Shown: in pieces, positions 1 to 11,935 of the stretch
How positions within the stretch are numbered: the first letter of the stretch is position 1
Layout of the letters: every line of letters begins with the position of its first letter
Source: Homalodisca vitripennis
Lineage: Eukaryota > Arthropoda > Insecta > Hemiptera > Cicadellidae
Direction of reading: 5' to 3'
NCBI RefSeq assembly: GCF_021130785.1
Contig: NC_060214.1
Location: 40,593,001-40,657,000 of the forward strand
Length of the DNA: 64,000 nucleotides
Position numbers and translations under genes: made by a program
Notes under the pieces: model-generated
Databases searched by the model: none
What the model was told of the DNA's origin: nothing
What the model saw: only the letters and a program-made list of their open reading frames with translations

Positions 1-73
1 TAGCAGGAATTTCCGGGAGATGAAGTACCACAATAGTGCGTAGAGCGTCACTGGGTGGTCTTCATTATCTTCC

Positions 74-508
74 TCACTTCTTCTCTTCCACCGGATGTTC
101 TTCATGTGCTTCCCTATCATCCTCTACAGGTACATCTGGATTGTGCACGGAATTCATTAGTGCATATGCAACTTCCACCTTGAAGTCCAGGAAATCTAAC
201 TGGTCTCGTATTGGAGTTCCATCGTCTTTGTCTTGCCTCCGTCTTTGAATCCATGCAGAAGCCAAAGGAAAGTCAATAAAATGAAGAACTGTTCTTACAG
301 TCATATTTCATGTATAACGACTCGAGAGTGCAGGTTGTGGTTCAGGATGTGGACTTGGTGCAGGTTATTGAACTGCATTGTCTACTTCCTCTTCTGAGGA
401 CTGGTCATCTTCAGGATGTCGTTCTAACACAGAAATTGGAGCAAATCTCGGATCTGCATCCCCATCATCTGAGAATCCATCAACCTCAGATAGATCCCAT
501 CCAAAATT
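74..508 (-). pseudogene. piggyBac-derived transposase, internally deleted, with in-frame stops
   Basis: One minus-strand frame runs from 508 to 74, interrupted by stops at 365-367 and 308-310. The first part (508-368) is an acidic N-terminal stretch with DLSEVDGFSDDGDADPRF and a run of Glu/Asp, like the N-terminus of piggyBac transposases. The second part (304-77) includes TVRTVLHFIDFPLASAWIQ and a following DFKVEVAYALM segment, resembling the region after the catalytic core of PGBD-type proteins. The core with the catalytic aspartates is missing between the two parts; family members are usually about 550-600 residues. Another frame left of 74 may continue the C-terminus (PSDALR....HLPE). This copy cannot encode an active transposase. 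The family call rests on remembered motif patterns. Confidence 0.55.
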
Positions 509-768
509 TCATTGATGTAGTTATCAAATAGATTTGAGAAAAAACACAGATTTTTTAGTTTTTTTGTCTAAGGTATGAGATTTTTATACAACTGTTAAAT
601 AAGGATTGAGCTAAACAAACACCAACATCTGCTATTTTAACCATATATTTGTTGGTAAAAATGTTTAGTTATTGTGAAAAACTGAAATTAATTACACAAA
701 AATAAATAAAGAATTTTGCAAAATTGTAAATTTTTAGCAATGTTATATTCTGCAAACTGGAGTCCAAT

Positions 769-788
769 TGTCACCTCTAGGTGTCAAA
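769..788. repeat. imperfect palindrome inside the piggyBac-like remnant
   Basis: Reads TTGTCACCTCTAGGTGTCAA, an inverted repeat with one or two mismatches and the same GTCACC/GGTG arms as the palindrome at 1112-1127. Two matching palindromes about 340 bp apart suggest paired subterminal repeats of one transposon end. Confidence 0.5.
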
Positions 789-1111
789 AACATTAAAACA
801 TGGCTAGGTTAGGTCAGAAACGAAATAAACTGAAAACACTGATTTGGTGTGAATGTACAGCTATTGGACAAGACTCTAAATGTTTCTAAAGGTCTAAATA
901 CAATTATTTATTATTGTATACAATAATTAACTTCAGAAAACGTAGGAAGTCTGCAAAGTCTGTCACGGCTCATTTTTATGAAATCATGGGCACTAAGCAA
1001 GCAGCAGAATGGTAGATATTCCAGCATGTGGTGCAATCTAGTAAGAAACAAAGTAAATATGGTAGCAGCACTGAGCCCACTCTGTCGATAATGCAGATTT
1101 AAAAAAAAGTT

Positions 1112-1127
1112 GTCACCTATAGGTGAC
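1112..1127. repeat. perfect 16-bp palindrome near the transposon end
   Basis: GTCACCTATAGGTGAC is its own reverse complement. It sits 6 bp inside the proposed terminal GGG (1131-1133) and shares its arms with 769-788. A role as a transposase-binding subterminal repeat is inferred. Confidence 0.6.
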
Positions 1128-1150
1128 GCAGGGTCTGAAGAGGATAAGCA

Positions 1151-1315
1151 GTGTCGGATTGAGATTGTAATTTAGAAATTTTGATACATGGTAATGGCTA
1201 TTTTACATACAAACACTGCTGAAGTGGCAGACTACACCGACTACTACCGACTACACATGTTATATAGGCAGCTGCTCTAACCTTCTTCACCGCAAGTTTA
1301 TTTAACGCACGTTTC
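1151..1315 (+). repeat. dispersed repeat, copy 1 (partner at 11770-11935)
   Basis: Shares with 11770-11935 the ordered blocks GATACATG, AATGGCTATTTTACATA, GCTGAAGTG, ACACATGTT, CTAACC and TTCACCGCAAGTTTA.TTAACGCACGTTTC. Both copies are in the same orientation and diverge through small indels. No coding capacity is visible; the family is not recognised. Confidence 0.7.
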
Positions 1316-2760
1316 TGTGTGGAATTTCTATTCTATAGAACTACAAAACTATAGAGATTGGATTATTCTAAATGATTGTTCCAACGATATCAATTTTTTA
1401 TGAATATGAAGTGTGAAGAGAATAAAAAATGTAATTCAAACATCAACGGCATTAAGGTTTATTGCTCCTGCATGCATAGAGTAAACGTTTTCTCAGTAGC
1501 CATTTTCACCGGAACAGACACCTTGAACTACGATCATTTCAACCTGTTATATCTGAAATACTTTCGGCCCGTTATTAGAAAGGAGTACACACTCCAAAGG
1601 TACAAAGAAGAAAAAATTTGAATTTTGTAAAAATACCAAAACTAGCTAAAGTAGAAATGAATCAATAACGGACTAAAATAAAATCGTTAGCCAATCGATA
1701 TCACCCCGACGGTTATTTCCCGCAAGCACTTCTGAAATTGATGATGGGATGGTAATGATGATCTCGAATCCAATAATAGTATCGTGTGACAAGAGTCATT
1801 TGCCAAAGTTAACGGAATATCCCTTAGGTCTAGTTAAAAATTAGTTCTAAATACTAGTGAAAACATTTTTGTGTAGTTGCGTTTGTTAATAGTTTTATAA
1901 TCAGTGCACTAAAATGTTCTAGAATATGTGTTTACACTAAAGGTTGTGTAAAGGGATTGAATTTTAATTACTTTTTATTGCTGAACAAATAGAAAGTTTT
2001 TTTTAGTAGAAACATTATTTTAATCAAAAATTTCACATCTTAATACAAATTTGAATTAATGAATCATAGATATTTAGAAACGATTTCTCTTACATAGTAA
2101 AGTTAAACAATTATTAAATTCTAAACCAAAATTTTTTGTATATAAAGTAACTATAAAAAAATGTAATTTTAGTTAGGCATGTATCACTGTATTAAACAGT
2201 AATGTCTCATTTGCATTTTATACGTCGAACAAAATCTGTCTGTAATTTAATATACAGCATTATTAATTTTTTTATAAAAATGTGTTTATAAGATGTTAAC
2301 TTCGCCATCATTAATTAGTTATTCAAAGGAATATTATTCAATTAAGGGCAATTCTTTTGAGTTACCTTCTGATTAAAGTGTATCATCACTATTAAAGGTT
2401 TATTGAAAAATTTTATCTTACATATTAATTATTGTTTTACTATTATAAAGCTATTCGCTAAAGCAACAGACTGAACCAACTTTAGCCAGTATGCATGAAT
2501 GCTGGCTAAGAACAAGTTATGTAATCTAGTCTTTAATATTGAAACCGATTGAGAAATTATTCCCATATGACACGAAATGCCTATAACTGTTAAGCTAATG
2601 TTAGGAATATTTTCTTATAAATTACTGGGTGTATTCTTGTATAATTTAAATTTGCACCAAATATAAAACTATCTTTGGTACATATGGTGAGTTTGCATAT
2701 TAAAAACCTATTGATAAACTGCCCAGGTAAAATATGCAATTAAAGTGCAATTGTCACGGG
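1316..2760. other. AT-rich intergenic DNA, no gene seen
   Basis: Only short chance reading frames occur here, including one of 81 codons at 1376-1621 with no recognisable motif. Poly-A/T runs are frequent. I see no splice-bounded conserved exon or RNA gene. Confidence 0.6.
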
Positions 2761-2767
2761 TTGAAAC

Positions 2768-2830
2768 AAGAACTTGATTGCATTCTGCGGCTCAAGCTTG
2801 CATAAGCAATACACATTACATGGTGGGTGT
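2768..2830 (+). repeat. short SINE-like repeat, copy 1 (partner at 15206-15275)
   Basis: More than 40 consecutive bases beginning GAACTTGATTGCATTCTGCG are identical to those starting at 15208, and both copies continue into a GGTGGGTG motif. Such long identity in otherwise unalignable DNA points to a mobile or recently copied element. Its class is not determined. Confidence 0.7.
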
Positions 2831-2832
2831 TG

Positions 2833-2912
2833 ATCTCTCTCTCTCACTTTTTCTGTCTGTCTGTCTCTCTCTCTCCCTCCCTCCTACCCTCACTTCCTCC
2901 CCCCTCCCTCCC
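2833..2912 (+). repeat. pyrimidine-rich (CT)n low-complexity tract
   Basis: The tract is nearly pure C/T on the plus strand, with (CT)n, (GTCT)n and (CCCT)n blocks. An 81-codon frame crosses it but is only low-complexity read-through. Confidence 0.85.
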
Positions 2913-3959
2913 TGTAGTATTTTATTACCATCATATAGCAATACTTTACTAGCTAGATATAAAAAGTATTATATTCTAAAAATGCTAATTAAATATTTCA
3001 ATATTTATATAACTTATACATAGTGCTCCTCTTTTCAGCTTAAAACAAACCTTGAGGTCTAAGCATGGATTAATAACTACAAGACTTTCTATTTAGTTTT
3101 ATATATATACTATTTCACATCTCGAATTCAATCACGTCTCCAATTTTGCTTAAGTAAGGATCTGTGACTATTTCCTCAAGTCTGAACATAAACTGTCTAC
3201 ATAAGAACTGTAGCTAGGTAATCATGAAAAATTATCTGTTAACAGGTGTGCAGTTTTAATGATGCCCTTCGGTAAAATGAAGCTTTAGTCATTCTTAGTC
3301 AATTTATTTCTCCTAATTTAATTTATTATACGTATTAATACTTATTATACGTAAGTTATACGTTATTTATTAGTACACCAATAATAATTGTTTCATAGTA
3401 GGGTCTATGTAGTATATAAAAATAAAATTAACACTACAATCCTAATCAAATTATAAAAACGAAAGTGCCTTTGTATGCTTTTTGGTATTGACGCATAACC
3501 TACTCAACCGATCTTACTGAAATAATACATGAAAATTCTTGTGGTTCTTGTGATGAATATATTCTTATTCTTGTTTTAAAAATCCCTGCGGTCATTTAAG
3601 TAGCGGAAATCCCATCTTCGTCTCTAAAGTTTTGATACGTTAATTGAATGAACCTCTCAAATATAATCAAATTCTCTGTGGAAACATTGGTAGTTTTTTT
3701 TTATATTAGTTTAAATTTAAAGTGAGTAACTTCTTTGATAAGTAACCATAATTTTTATCACCGTTTTATACTTCAGTGATAAGTTAAGTAGTAATCTACC
3801 TAGAAAATATGCTAAAATATAAGAGAGCCAGAGTTTTAATGCCTTTGAAGCATTCTACAAGAACTATGAAAGATAGAATTTTGCTGGACAATTCTTTTGA
3901 ACTAATATACTAACTTCAGCCCTAAAAGAAACCACCACCTCACCGTTTTATAGGCGTCT

Positions 3960-4065
3960 CTGATGTCGAAACGATGTAAATATTTCGTTTTGAGCTTCTT
4001 CGTCGTCGTATTTCTTTTTATCTGTTCAGATGAACATGACTCCGGATTCCAGGAGGCAAGTCTGA
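3960..4065 (+). repeat. dispersed repeat, partner at 6418-6525
   Basis: GATGTCGAAACGATG followed by TTCGTTTTGAGCTTCTTCGT here matches GATGTCTAAACGATG and TTCATTTTGAACGCTTTCGT at about 6421-6470. Both continue through a shared ACT-CC block (GACTCCGGATTCCA here, GACTCCACGTTCCA there). The family is unidentified. Confidence 0.6.
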
Positions 4066-4197
4066 GACAGAGTTAGATACCAGACGTTGTAATGAAAAGG
4101 AAGGTGAACTAGAGCTAAACTCAAAATTCAATTAATCAACCCTTCAAACCACAGCTACGTTATTTGCAATTCTAAAAAATTTCAACAATTTGACTTT

Positions 4198-4790
4198 AAG
4201 TTTAAAGACTGATACGAAACGCATCTTAGTTCTGTTTTGACAGTAATAGGCTTCTTTGATTTGTGGTATATATTTTCTTATCGGGAAAAAACTAAATCTA
4301 TGTAACTATGTAACCTACTAAGAACGAAGTAAATTATGATGGCAATGTTTATAAACTTTTTGACATATTTTCTTCATTGTGGTAACAAGGCAAAATGAAA
4401 ATTGGCATCGGAAATAATATTCACTGGAAAAAGTTTTTAAAACATGCAACGCCTACTCAATTGTATATAAAGCAGCAGGTAACTGCACTGGTAGCAGTGT
4501 AGTCTAACTTTGACTATACATTTAAAGAGTGTTATGAATCCCATCTAAGCTGTCTTTTGACAAAAGCAGGCTTCTCGGAACTGTGTATGTATATTTTCTT
4601 CTTGTATATAAACAAAAAAACTAAGTGTATTAAAAAGACCATAAACATACTCTTTAAACGCATTTTCATGATTATGGGAAGAAGGAAAACCCAATATTGG
4701 CGTTGAAAATATATTTCACTTAAACCGGAATTGCTCATAAAGGTGAAAAAGCTGCAACATTGCGTGCGAAGTCGTGGTTAACTGATATTA
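4198..4790 (-). mobile_element. two decayed copies of the SINE/LINE-like 'CTAGCTG..GCTTCGCACGC' family
   Basis: Two adjacent segments (about 4198-4500 and 4530-4790) resemble each other, sharing GACA..AA.AGGCTTCT and TATATTTTCTT. On the minus strand the second begins near CCACGACTTCGCACGC, the head sequence of the better preserved copies at 15541-16025 and 20804-21304. A 68-codon frame here is not conserved. Confidence 0.5.
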
Positions 4791-5920
4791 TACGTATGAA
4801 CGCAACCTATATTCATAAGGATTTTCAAGCATTTAACAATATAACATTGCACAAAGTACTTTAATCATAATTTTCAGGTGGAGATAATATAGTTTAAAAA
4901 GCAATGTTCACCCTCTACAATTTAAAAAGGGCTTACAATAAAATAAAGTGTAAATAAAGAGTTATTTAAAATATTTTTATATACCCTGAAAATACTGCCA
5001 ACGCAAAAAAGTAATGCTAAATCATTATAAATATAGTGATCTAAGCTTACATTAAACATTTTCAAATATGACTCAATTCCCTAAAAATATTATTTGGGGG
5101 AGTTACAGAGTTGAAAATAATTTCACTAATAATTTCCCTTAGGATCGAAAATGTTGGGTTACAATTGAAACACCGATTCAATTTTTATTCTTTTAGCTGA
5201 TTTTGGAAGTTAGCACAGGTAGTCTGATTCAGCTTGCACAATAATTAAGATCAACAGTATTTAAATGTACAGGTTTACAATACCACTTTGCAGGAATACT
5301 GCAATTTCGTTACTACTATGTTACTTTATAATTTAATAAATTTATATTTAAATTAAAGATTCCTAATTAAGTTAAGTTAATTATATGTGTGCACAATCGG
5401 ATTAAATTTGATTTGGTAATACAATATAATTAACTAAGCCCTCTCGCTGTCATTGTTAAACAATCACGCAGATATGTTTCCTATATTGCGTTTTCATTTA
5501 GGAGCAGATGCATATAGAAATTAAGTCTACAACGCTCAAAATAATATCATGTTTTTCTGTTTATTTCTTAAAACTAATTATTAATAGCTATTATTTATAG
5601 TATAAGACAATTATCAGTATCTGTTTCGTATATGTCATTGATTTTTAAACTAATCGTATACCAAGAACGTTAAAGTCATACACATGTATTGGAATCCAGA
5701 ACTGGAGTCAGAATCTGTTAGCTTTTGTAATCAATGTAATAAAAACTAAGTCCGACAGTATAAACAGATTAATGTAATTCCTTAAGAACAAATGCTAACT
5801 ATTATAACATCATTAGGTTAATTTTCGTCCTACCCTTCCTTAACTCAAAATCACTCAAGACCTTATACCCTTGTATTAAACTTAATTAAATGATAAAGGA
5901 TCTGACACAAAACGTGATAC

Positions 5921-8900
5921 ATCTATTTTGAAATAAGCTTGACTGAATAGTTCTTACTTATTTTTTAATTCATTGTTTTTTTGAAGCTCTACAGATTATC
6001 GGTGGTAAAACTAAAATCATACATAACATGAAAACGTCTGTAATAGTAAAATAGATCTTCCGCGGTTCTTCGTTTTTTATAAGCATTAGGTTTTAACTAA
6101 ACATAACAGTAGTATCCAGATGTACTATCTATAATATTAGGTAATAATATTATTAATATTATTTTAAAAGTTTTTGAAAGTAATAATTTCAGGTATATAA
6201 AACAATTATGTTGTCTATCAATCTATTTTCCCTTGTGATATATAAAAACGAACTGACGTATATACTTTTTGCATAATGCTTATATATATATATATATAGC
6301 TTCTTGGGATTTGACTAAGTTAGAGAATATTTTTACATTGGTCTTATGAGTAAGCATGAAGGAAACTAGAAGTTAGCAGAATAAACGAATTTGTAAATAC
6401 ACCAGTGAGCGTGTTCTATATGATGTCTAAACGATGATAAGACTTCATTTTGAACGCTTTCGTCGCCGAATTTTTTAATTCCTGCAGAAAAACATAGACT
6501 CCACGTTCCATGAGTAAATTTTTAGTTTATTTTATTTTTGAAAAAATGTTCAGTACTTGGCCAAATTGTGCTATTAAATTGTACAGTTTATATCTACATA
6601 TATAATAAAATAATTAGGAATATATATTTATCGGTCAGTCCTCATTTTAAAAATAAAACTGTGCGGTAAATAACTCTACAGAACTGTTTTATTATAATTT
6701 AATGAGGACTTCCCAAACGTTTAAATACATACTTTGTTTAAAAAAATGGAAATAAAAACCTTGGATTATTTACAATAACTATTTATCAGTTATTTCACTG
6801 TATTAAAATTAATTCATAATATTTGCCACAGGCTGTTTATCTAGTGGGTATGTTCAAAGTTTTTAATTTTAATCTTGAAAATTACTGGAATTTTTAAATT
6901 CAGGTAATTATTTGACTAACTGATATTTGGTTACACACCTTAATATTTGCTACATTTAATTTACGATGAAAAAAAGCTACGATGAAAAAATCAGACAAAG
7001 AACTTGTATTTGAATTATTTATAATCTACTTAAGGAATGTACTTTCTAAAAGAAACGATACATACTTCGAATTTACTCTAGTAAAGTTAAAACGACTTAG
7101 TGTGGATCTCTACGGACATTCGCTGTTTCAATACATTAGAGGATGTAAAAGCGATAATCTGTCCGTGCATTTAATTATACATTTCGTAAGAAGACAGTTG
7201 TATTCACAAAGTATGTCTTTCAATTGTGTATATAAATTATATATGTAATGTTACTTATTTAATAAAACAGTTACAAAAAGACGCAAGAGTGTTATATTTT
7301 TTATAAAAACTAGCTTTTTAAGAAAGCTTTGATAAATTACCGTATCTAGAAATAAACTATACCAAACTACCTGGAAATATCAATTCTTGGAATGGAACTT
7401 GAGATTTTAGAATGAGGCCGAGTAACTGGAGATTTCCTGGATAATAATTTTAAAATATGTACTATTATATACGATTATAACAATTTACATAGATTATAGT
7501 GTAGAAATAAACTAAGTACCTAACGTAATTAATTCATGTAATATAACTAAACAGTACAGAACTTAGCTAATTTATTTTCATAAATCCAATTACGAGTGTA
7601 AGCGTACTTTAACATGAATTTGAAGGACAAAATATTATTTTATGTTGACTTGATTTAGAAATATATTTATAAAAGAAGATTTTAACTCAGTCATTTCAGC
7701 GCTTCTTCATTAATCATTGATAAATGCAGAAATCACCACATTGTATAAAGGTAATAAGTGCCTAGGTCACGTTACGTCATTGATTGTCGTAAAACAAGTT
7801 TTACTATAGGCATTTCCTAGCGATTAGGGAATACTGTATTTAAAGACTCGGAATTTTATGGATAAGAGTACCTGGACTCTGAGAGTCTTAATTCCTTGTC
7901 ATCACTTAGCCTTTGCCGAATTATCTAACTGTATCAAACTGGGAGTTTACCATCTTTGGTGCTGCTTGGACTCTTGGCACTCCATGTCATTGTGAGACTC
8001 CACTTTCTGGGAACTTCTTGCTCCTTTGAGGGCGTGACCTCTAGGAGGGCACATATCCTTTGGATATGTCACCAGTAACCATGATAATTCTGTTTTTGAG
8101 AATGCTTGTCAACTGTTCCTGGCAAAAATCTTATGCATTTATTATTTTATTCCTATACACCCTTTATTACCATTCAACAGCTACTTAATATATATACCTT
8201 TTGTATATATTCCTGAATTCTTTTATGATTTTCGATGACAAATAATTACTAGAGAACCATTCCAAAACCCAAATTTGGCCCCACACTTTAATTAATACAA
8301 TTTTACTGAAAGCATATTTACTATGAGACACTGGCTAGAGTAATACGGCAAAGAACGTAGTTATTGCTGATATTAGCACACAGTTATGAAAGGGAGTAAC
8401 TACTAATGTAAAGAAGAAACTTTCTCCTTTTTTACATCCTGTTTATGTCACCACAATTGTTATAGTTCTGATGGTTGGAAGTTGTCCTAACAATATTCCA
8501 CATTAGAGTGTAAGCAGACATAACGCCCAGTCTCATAGTTGTTATGAATAGTCTACATTACTGTTTTTATACCTGATCAAAATGAGAAACCAGATTAAAA
8601 TTATTTCTAGGGTTAGTTTGGGCCAGTTAAATGATGCAATAGATAATTGCGTAGGACGAACATAGCGAATGCAATTATATTTGTCCGTTTGTTCAATAAC
8701 GTGATTCCAAGAATTGGTGTTGCGGCAACAAAGTTGTGATTCCTTTTATAATTTTTTAGGTTTTCGACGATTTCTGTTTGACATTTAAAAATTTTATGGT
8801 TCAGGAAAAGCCTGTTCAAGATACATCTCTCATATAATACAATTTATAAACTTAATTTCATAAGAACTTATTTTATTTGGATATTTCGTAAAATGACAAA

Positions 8901-9699
8901 TAAATTTAATTTATAAATATTTCAAGTTGCATAATATACTTTTATAAGTTTAATTATTATCATTATTATTTTGTTTATTTACTCAATAACGTAAATTCAG
9001 GCAAATTTGGAATAAGGCCGAGATTAATGAGTGAGTAAGATGTAGTCTTGGTATTAACTAGAATGAATGTTTGGTGTTAGCAAATTTAATTGTCAATAAA
9101 GCGACAGAGAGTAAAACCTTCCTGGAAACATCAAATATATTGGTAACCATTTGAATTATGGTTGATAATTCCAACCATTGAATATTTCCAAATAGTCTGT
9201 ATACACTTATAAGTTTACTTATCATCCAAGGTTGCACGAATGTCAGGAAGGCCTATTTTAATATTTGATCTCTTAAGTTTTTCTGAAAACCCTTAGTAAT
9301 TCCTAAACGACTTTTAAAAAAAACCTAAAAAATCAATGCGTGATTCACCCTTTTATTGGAAATATCCAATTTTTCCTTTAAATTTACGAAGAGTAACGAT
9401 TCACTTCAAGTTGGTATTCTGACTACGTGTTACTTTTTAGTTTTAGTATTTTGCAGTGTTTATTGATACTACCATGAAATAGGAATCATCTCCTGTTTTC
9501 TCAATATTTATTTCTTCTTTTATTATAATTTAGAGGACGTTTTATGCCATATTCCACAATGGAAAGATTCGCGCAGTGTCTTTTTTTAATTTCTGAGAAA
9601 GCGGTTTTCTTGTTAGCTTATAACAAGTGATATCAGGTGAAATATTACTTATTATAAGTTAATACTGGCCAAAGTAATGCAATAAACAGTAGAAAATAA
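5921..9699. other. AT-rich gene desert with minor repeats
   Basis: The stretch holds a short (TA)n run at 6281-6298, the repeat copy at 6418-6525 and a moderately GC-richer patch at about 7860-8110 that looks like unidentified repeat debris. Frames of 88 codons (6982-7248) and 68 codons (8613-8819) have no recognisable features and AT-driven composition. No exon or RNA gene can be supported. Confidence 0.6.
6418..6525 (+). repeat. dispersed repeat, partner at 3960-4065
   Basis: See the partner for the shared blocks. Both copies have the same orientation and lie about 2.4 kb apart. Confidence 0.6.
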
Positions 9700-10060
9700 A
9701 CCTGGAAGAATTAATCGAATATGACTGATTTATGTTCTTGTATATGACTAACATGATCGTTATATTTTGTACGCGATAAGTTCTGGATTGTACTACAAAT
9801 ATAGCTAAGTAGAATCTACTTATTAACAGTCTCACATTTTGGTTTTTTTCTTTGTAAAGGAATATTTCTCTAGAATAGGTTTATTCTACCTACAGTTGAA
9901 AAGTCTAGGTAGGTTAGAGCTCGGTCTGGAAATGGATCAGCATCACCAGGTAAGTTGTCACCGCTCCAGCCATCTGTACAGACAGAACACATTGTCAGGA
10001 TATTGGTAATAGAAACCATCCTAGCTGATTAGCTAATTCGTTTTTCCATTGTGAATATCG
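9700..10060 (-). repeat. duplicated GR 3' end with flanks (partner 39950-40220)
   Basis: Similarity to 39950-40220 reaches beyond the terminal GR exon. On the plus strand both have TTCTGGATT(G/A)TACTACAAAT, then AGAATCTAC.TATTAA, then TTTCTCTAGA, and beyond the exon AGCTGATTAG. The duplication therefore included 3' flanking DNA and part of the last intron. No upstream exon is present nearby. Confidence 0.7.
9914..9973 (-). pseudogene. orphan terminal exon of a gustatory receptor
   Basis: After an acceptor reading CTGTCTGTACAG, the minus strand encodes MAGAVTTYLVMLIHFQTEL and a stop. This is the last exon of the insect GR family; the intact gene ends MAGAVTTYLVILIQFQTEK at 40150-40091. The first 32 bases of the exon are identical in all three copies in this window. 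The signature here is TYLVMLIHF, so the glutamine of the family's TYhhhhhQF motif is replaced by histidine. I found no matching exon 4, 3, 2 or 1 on the minus strand between here and 29 kb. The exon is therefore probably a relic of a partial duplication, unless it is spliced to something unseen. Confidence 0.75.
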
Positions 10061-11769
10061 TCCAGTCAAGATACCTAATTTAAAAAAAGGTCTTTTTACA
10101 GCATAGTAATGGCATAGTTTTATTAATTACATCACAAATAAATAAAACCGATTATCCCAGACCAAAATAATTCATTAATGTGGGAGTGGTGTTTAATGAG
10201 AAAATCGGTTTTTTGCAATTTCCGCCTAAACAGTGCATCCTATTAAACAAAGTTCCCCCTGGAGAGTTCACTTCTGGGTTGTTTGTGCTAGCCAGTAGAT
10301 TTTTACTGAATAAATTCTAATAAAGTAGAATCAAATCAAAATACCGAAAAAAAGTAAAAAGCGTTTGGATGCGTCGTTATAAGTTCAGTTACGAAGGTGT
10401 TTAATTGAGTGTGCTTAGGTCGGGGAATAATTTAATTTAGTTCCGAGATTGGACGCTAGGGCTGTGTAACGTAAGTTTGATTGTTATCGTTCAAATATTT
10501 GCTACCTGACTTTGCACTTCACAGATGTCAGTCTGAGCGCTCGCTTTTCCCTTGCCTTAATTTATAGCATTGGATGGGTTATCTATTGTGCAACTAATAC
10601 AGAAACCATAGGTTTTCTATTTTCTTCGAACTTAATTATGTTGAGTGGAAAGAAAGTTATGGCAATAAGTTAATACATTTCACTATTATTAAAAGTATTA
10701 GCCTAAAAACGTACGAAAACTTCCAAATTACTCTGAATTATGGATAAAATATAAGAGGGTATTAAATAAAAAATAGAATCCAAAAAATGCATATAATTTT
10801 AAGTAGAGAAAACTTTCTCCAGCGTTAACCAACTTGACTGTGTCCCAATCGGGTTTGTCAGAGGGTAAGTTGTGTTTGGCAGAGTTGCGGGACCAAGCGG
10901 GCTTGATTGCATTTTGTGGTCGGCCATGTTTGTGACGTCACACTGAACAAGCCCGTGGTTTGTTCATGCCAAGTCCCTAAACACTGCTCTATTAGAGGTG
11001 GTTTGGAAATTGTTCACCACGGGTTTTTTTGACTGATGTCATGTATTAAAGTATAGAATTGCTATATTTGAGTTTAAAAATTGAGTATTAAAGAGATAAA
11101 GTGAGTTAAATTGTAACTTAAGCGCAAACACATTATGTTTCCTTTAAATTAGCAAGTAAATACCAATGTTTAGAATGTTGCAGTAATTTTGGTTACTCTA
11201 TGACATTACATATCTGTACTCCGAGCCAATACCAAGCCGATTCAAAAACCTGTCAATATTTTTCTTTTATACCCATTTAGGAAAACCCTTAAATGAAATT
11301 AGAAAGCAAAATGGCTGAATTTAAGTTTATGACTACAATTATTTTAATAGTAAAAGAATGCAACATGATAATGTAAATCCTATCCAAACTCGGGCACTTG
11401 ATAACTTTACCTCTATTCTATATTTAAGACCTTCGCAAATGACCGTTGTAAATAAGAACAGCCTGAAGAGTCTACAAAAATTTGCCTCTTTATTTACAAA
11501 TAAAGGTATAATAGAATCAACTGTAATGTAAACTATTTGTGAGTGGTGCATTCTAAATTATAAACCACACAACACATAATCAGCAAAATATGAAAAAAGA
11601 AAGTAAATATTCGGTGGCACTGTTTTTGTTTTACACCTTCTTAACAGAAACCCTAAATGTAGTTGAATAGTTTTGAAACATATGTTTTACAAACTAACAT
11701 ATACTCGTAATATTGCTTTAGCTATTTCAGGATTACACCAACATAAAATAACGTTCTCGTTTATTGTTA
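10061..11769. other. intergenic, no gene seen
   Basis: Mostly AT-rich. A slightly GC-richer patch at about 10820-11020 contains CTTGATTGCATT, weakly resembling the repeat at 2768/15206. The 70-codon minus frame at 11339-11551 shows no motif. Confidence 0.55.
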
Positions 11770-11935
11770 AGGTGTGTTAGATTGAGTTTTATATTAAACA
11801 ATTGCTGATACATGCTATAATGGCTATTTTACATAACGACACGGCTGAAGTGTGAGGGAGGTCCACACATGTTGTATGGGCAACTGCCCTAACCTCCTTC
11901 ACCGCAAGTTTAATTAACGCACGTTTCGACTCGGA
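11770..11935 (+). repeat. dispersed repeat, copy 2 (partner at 1151-1315)
   Basis: Same ordered blocks as copy 1. A 115-codon minus-strand frame (11789-12136) overlaps it. Because the overlapped part is repeat sequence and copy 1 is not open in that frame, I do not call it a gene. Confidence 0.7.

Larger units (their letters stand above)
1..1133 (-). mobile_element. piggyBac-like DNA transposon remnant, cut by the window edge
   Basis: The remnant contains a broken piggyBac-type transposase frame (74-508, minus) followed on its N-terminal side by AT-rich sequence. It may end near 1133, where the minus-strand reading starts CCCTGCGTCACC; piggyBac elements commonly begin with CCC. Just inside this end is a perfect 16-bp palindrome (1112-1127), and a related imperfect palindrome lies at 769-788, which fits the subterminal repeats often seen in this superfamily. 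No TTAA target copy is seen next to 1133, so the exact end is uncertain. The other end lies left of the window. Confidence 0.5.
2930..5920 (+). repeat. old segmental duplication, copy A (copy B at 18470-23410)
   Basis: Colinear similarity with 18470-23410 appears at several anchors. Around 3244 and 18850 both read GTGCAGTTTTAATGATGCCC then TTCGGT.AAATGAAGCTTTA. Around 5350 and 22855 both have AAGATTCCTAATTAAGTT. Around 5480 and 22990 both read TTCCCTATATTGCGTTT apart from one base. Around 5690 and 23219 both share TATTGG..TCC followed by CAGAATCTG, and around 5900 and 23383 both have GATAAAGGATCTGA. Order and orientation are kept, so this is a duplicated block rather than scattered repeats. 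It carries no gene that I can see. Confidence 0.75.

Noticed and set aside
36..531. Plus-strand frames of 70 and 73 codons at the left edge
   Set aside because: They are antisense shadows of the broken piggyBac-like frame on the minus strand.
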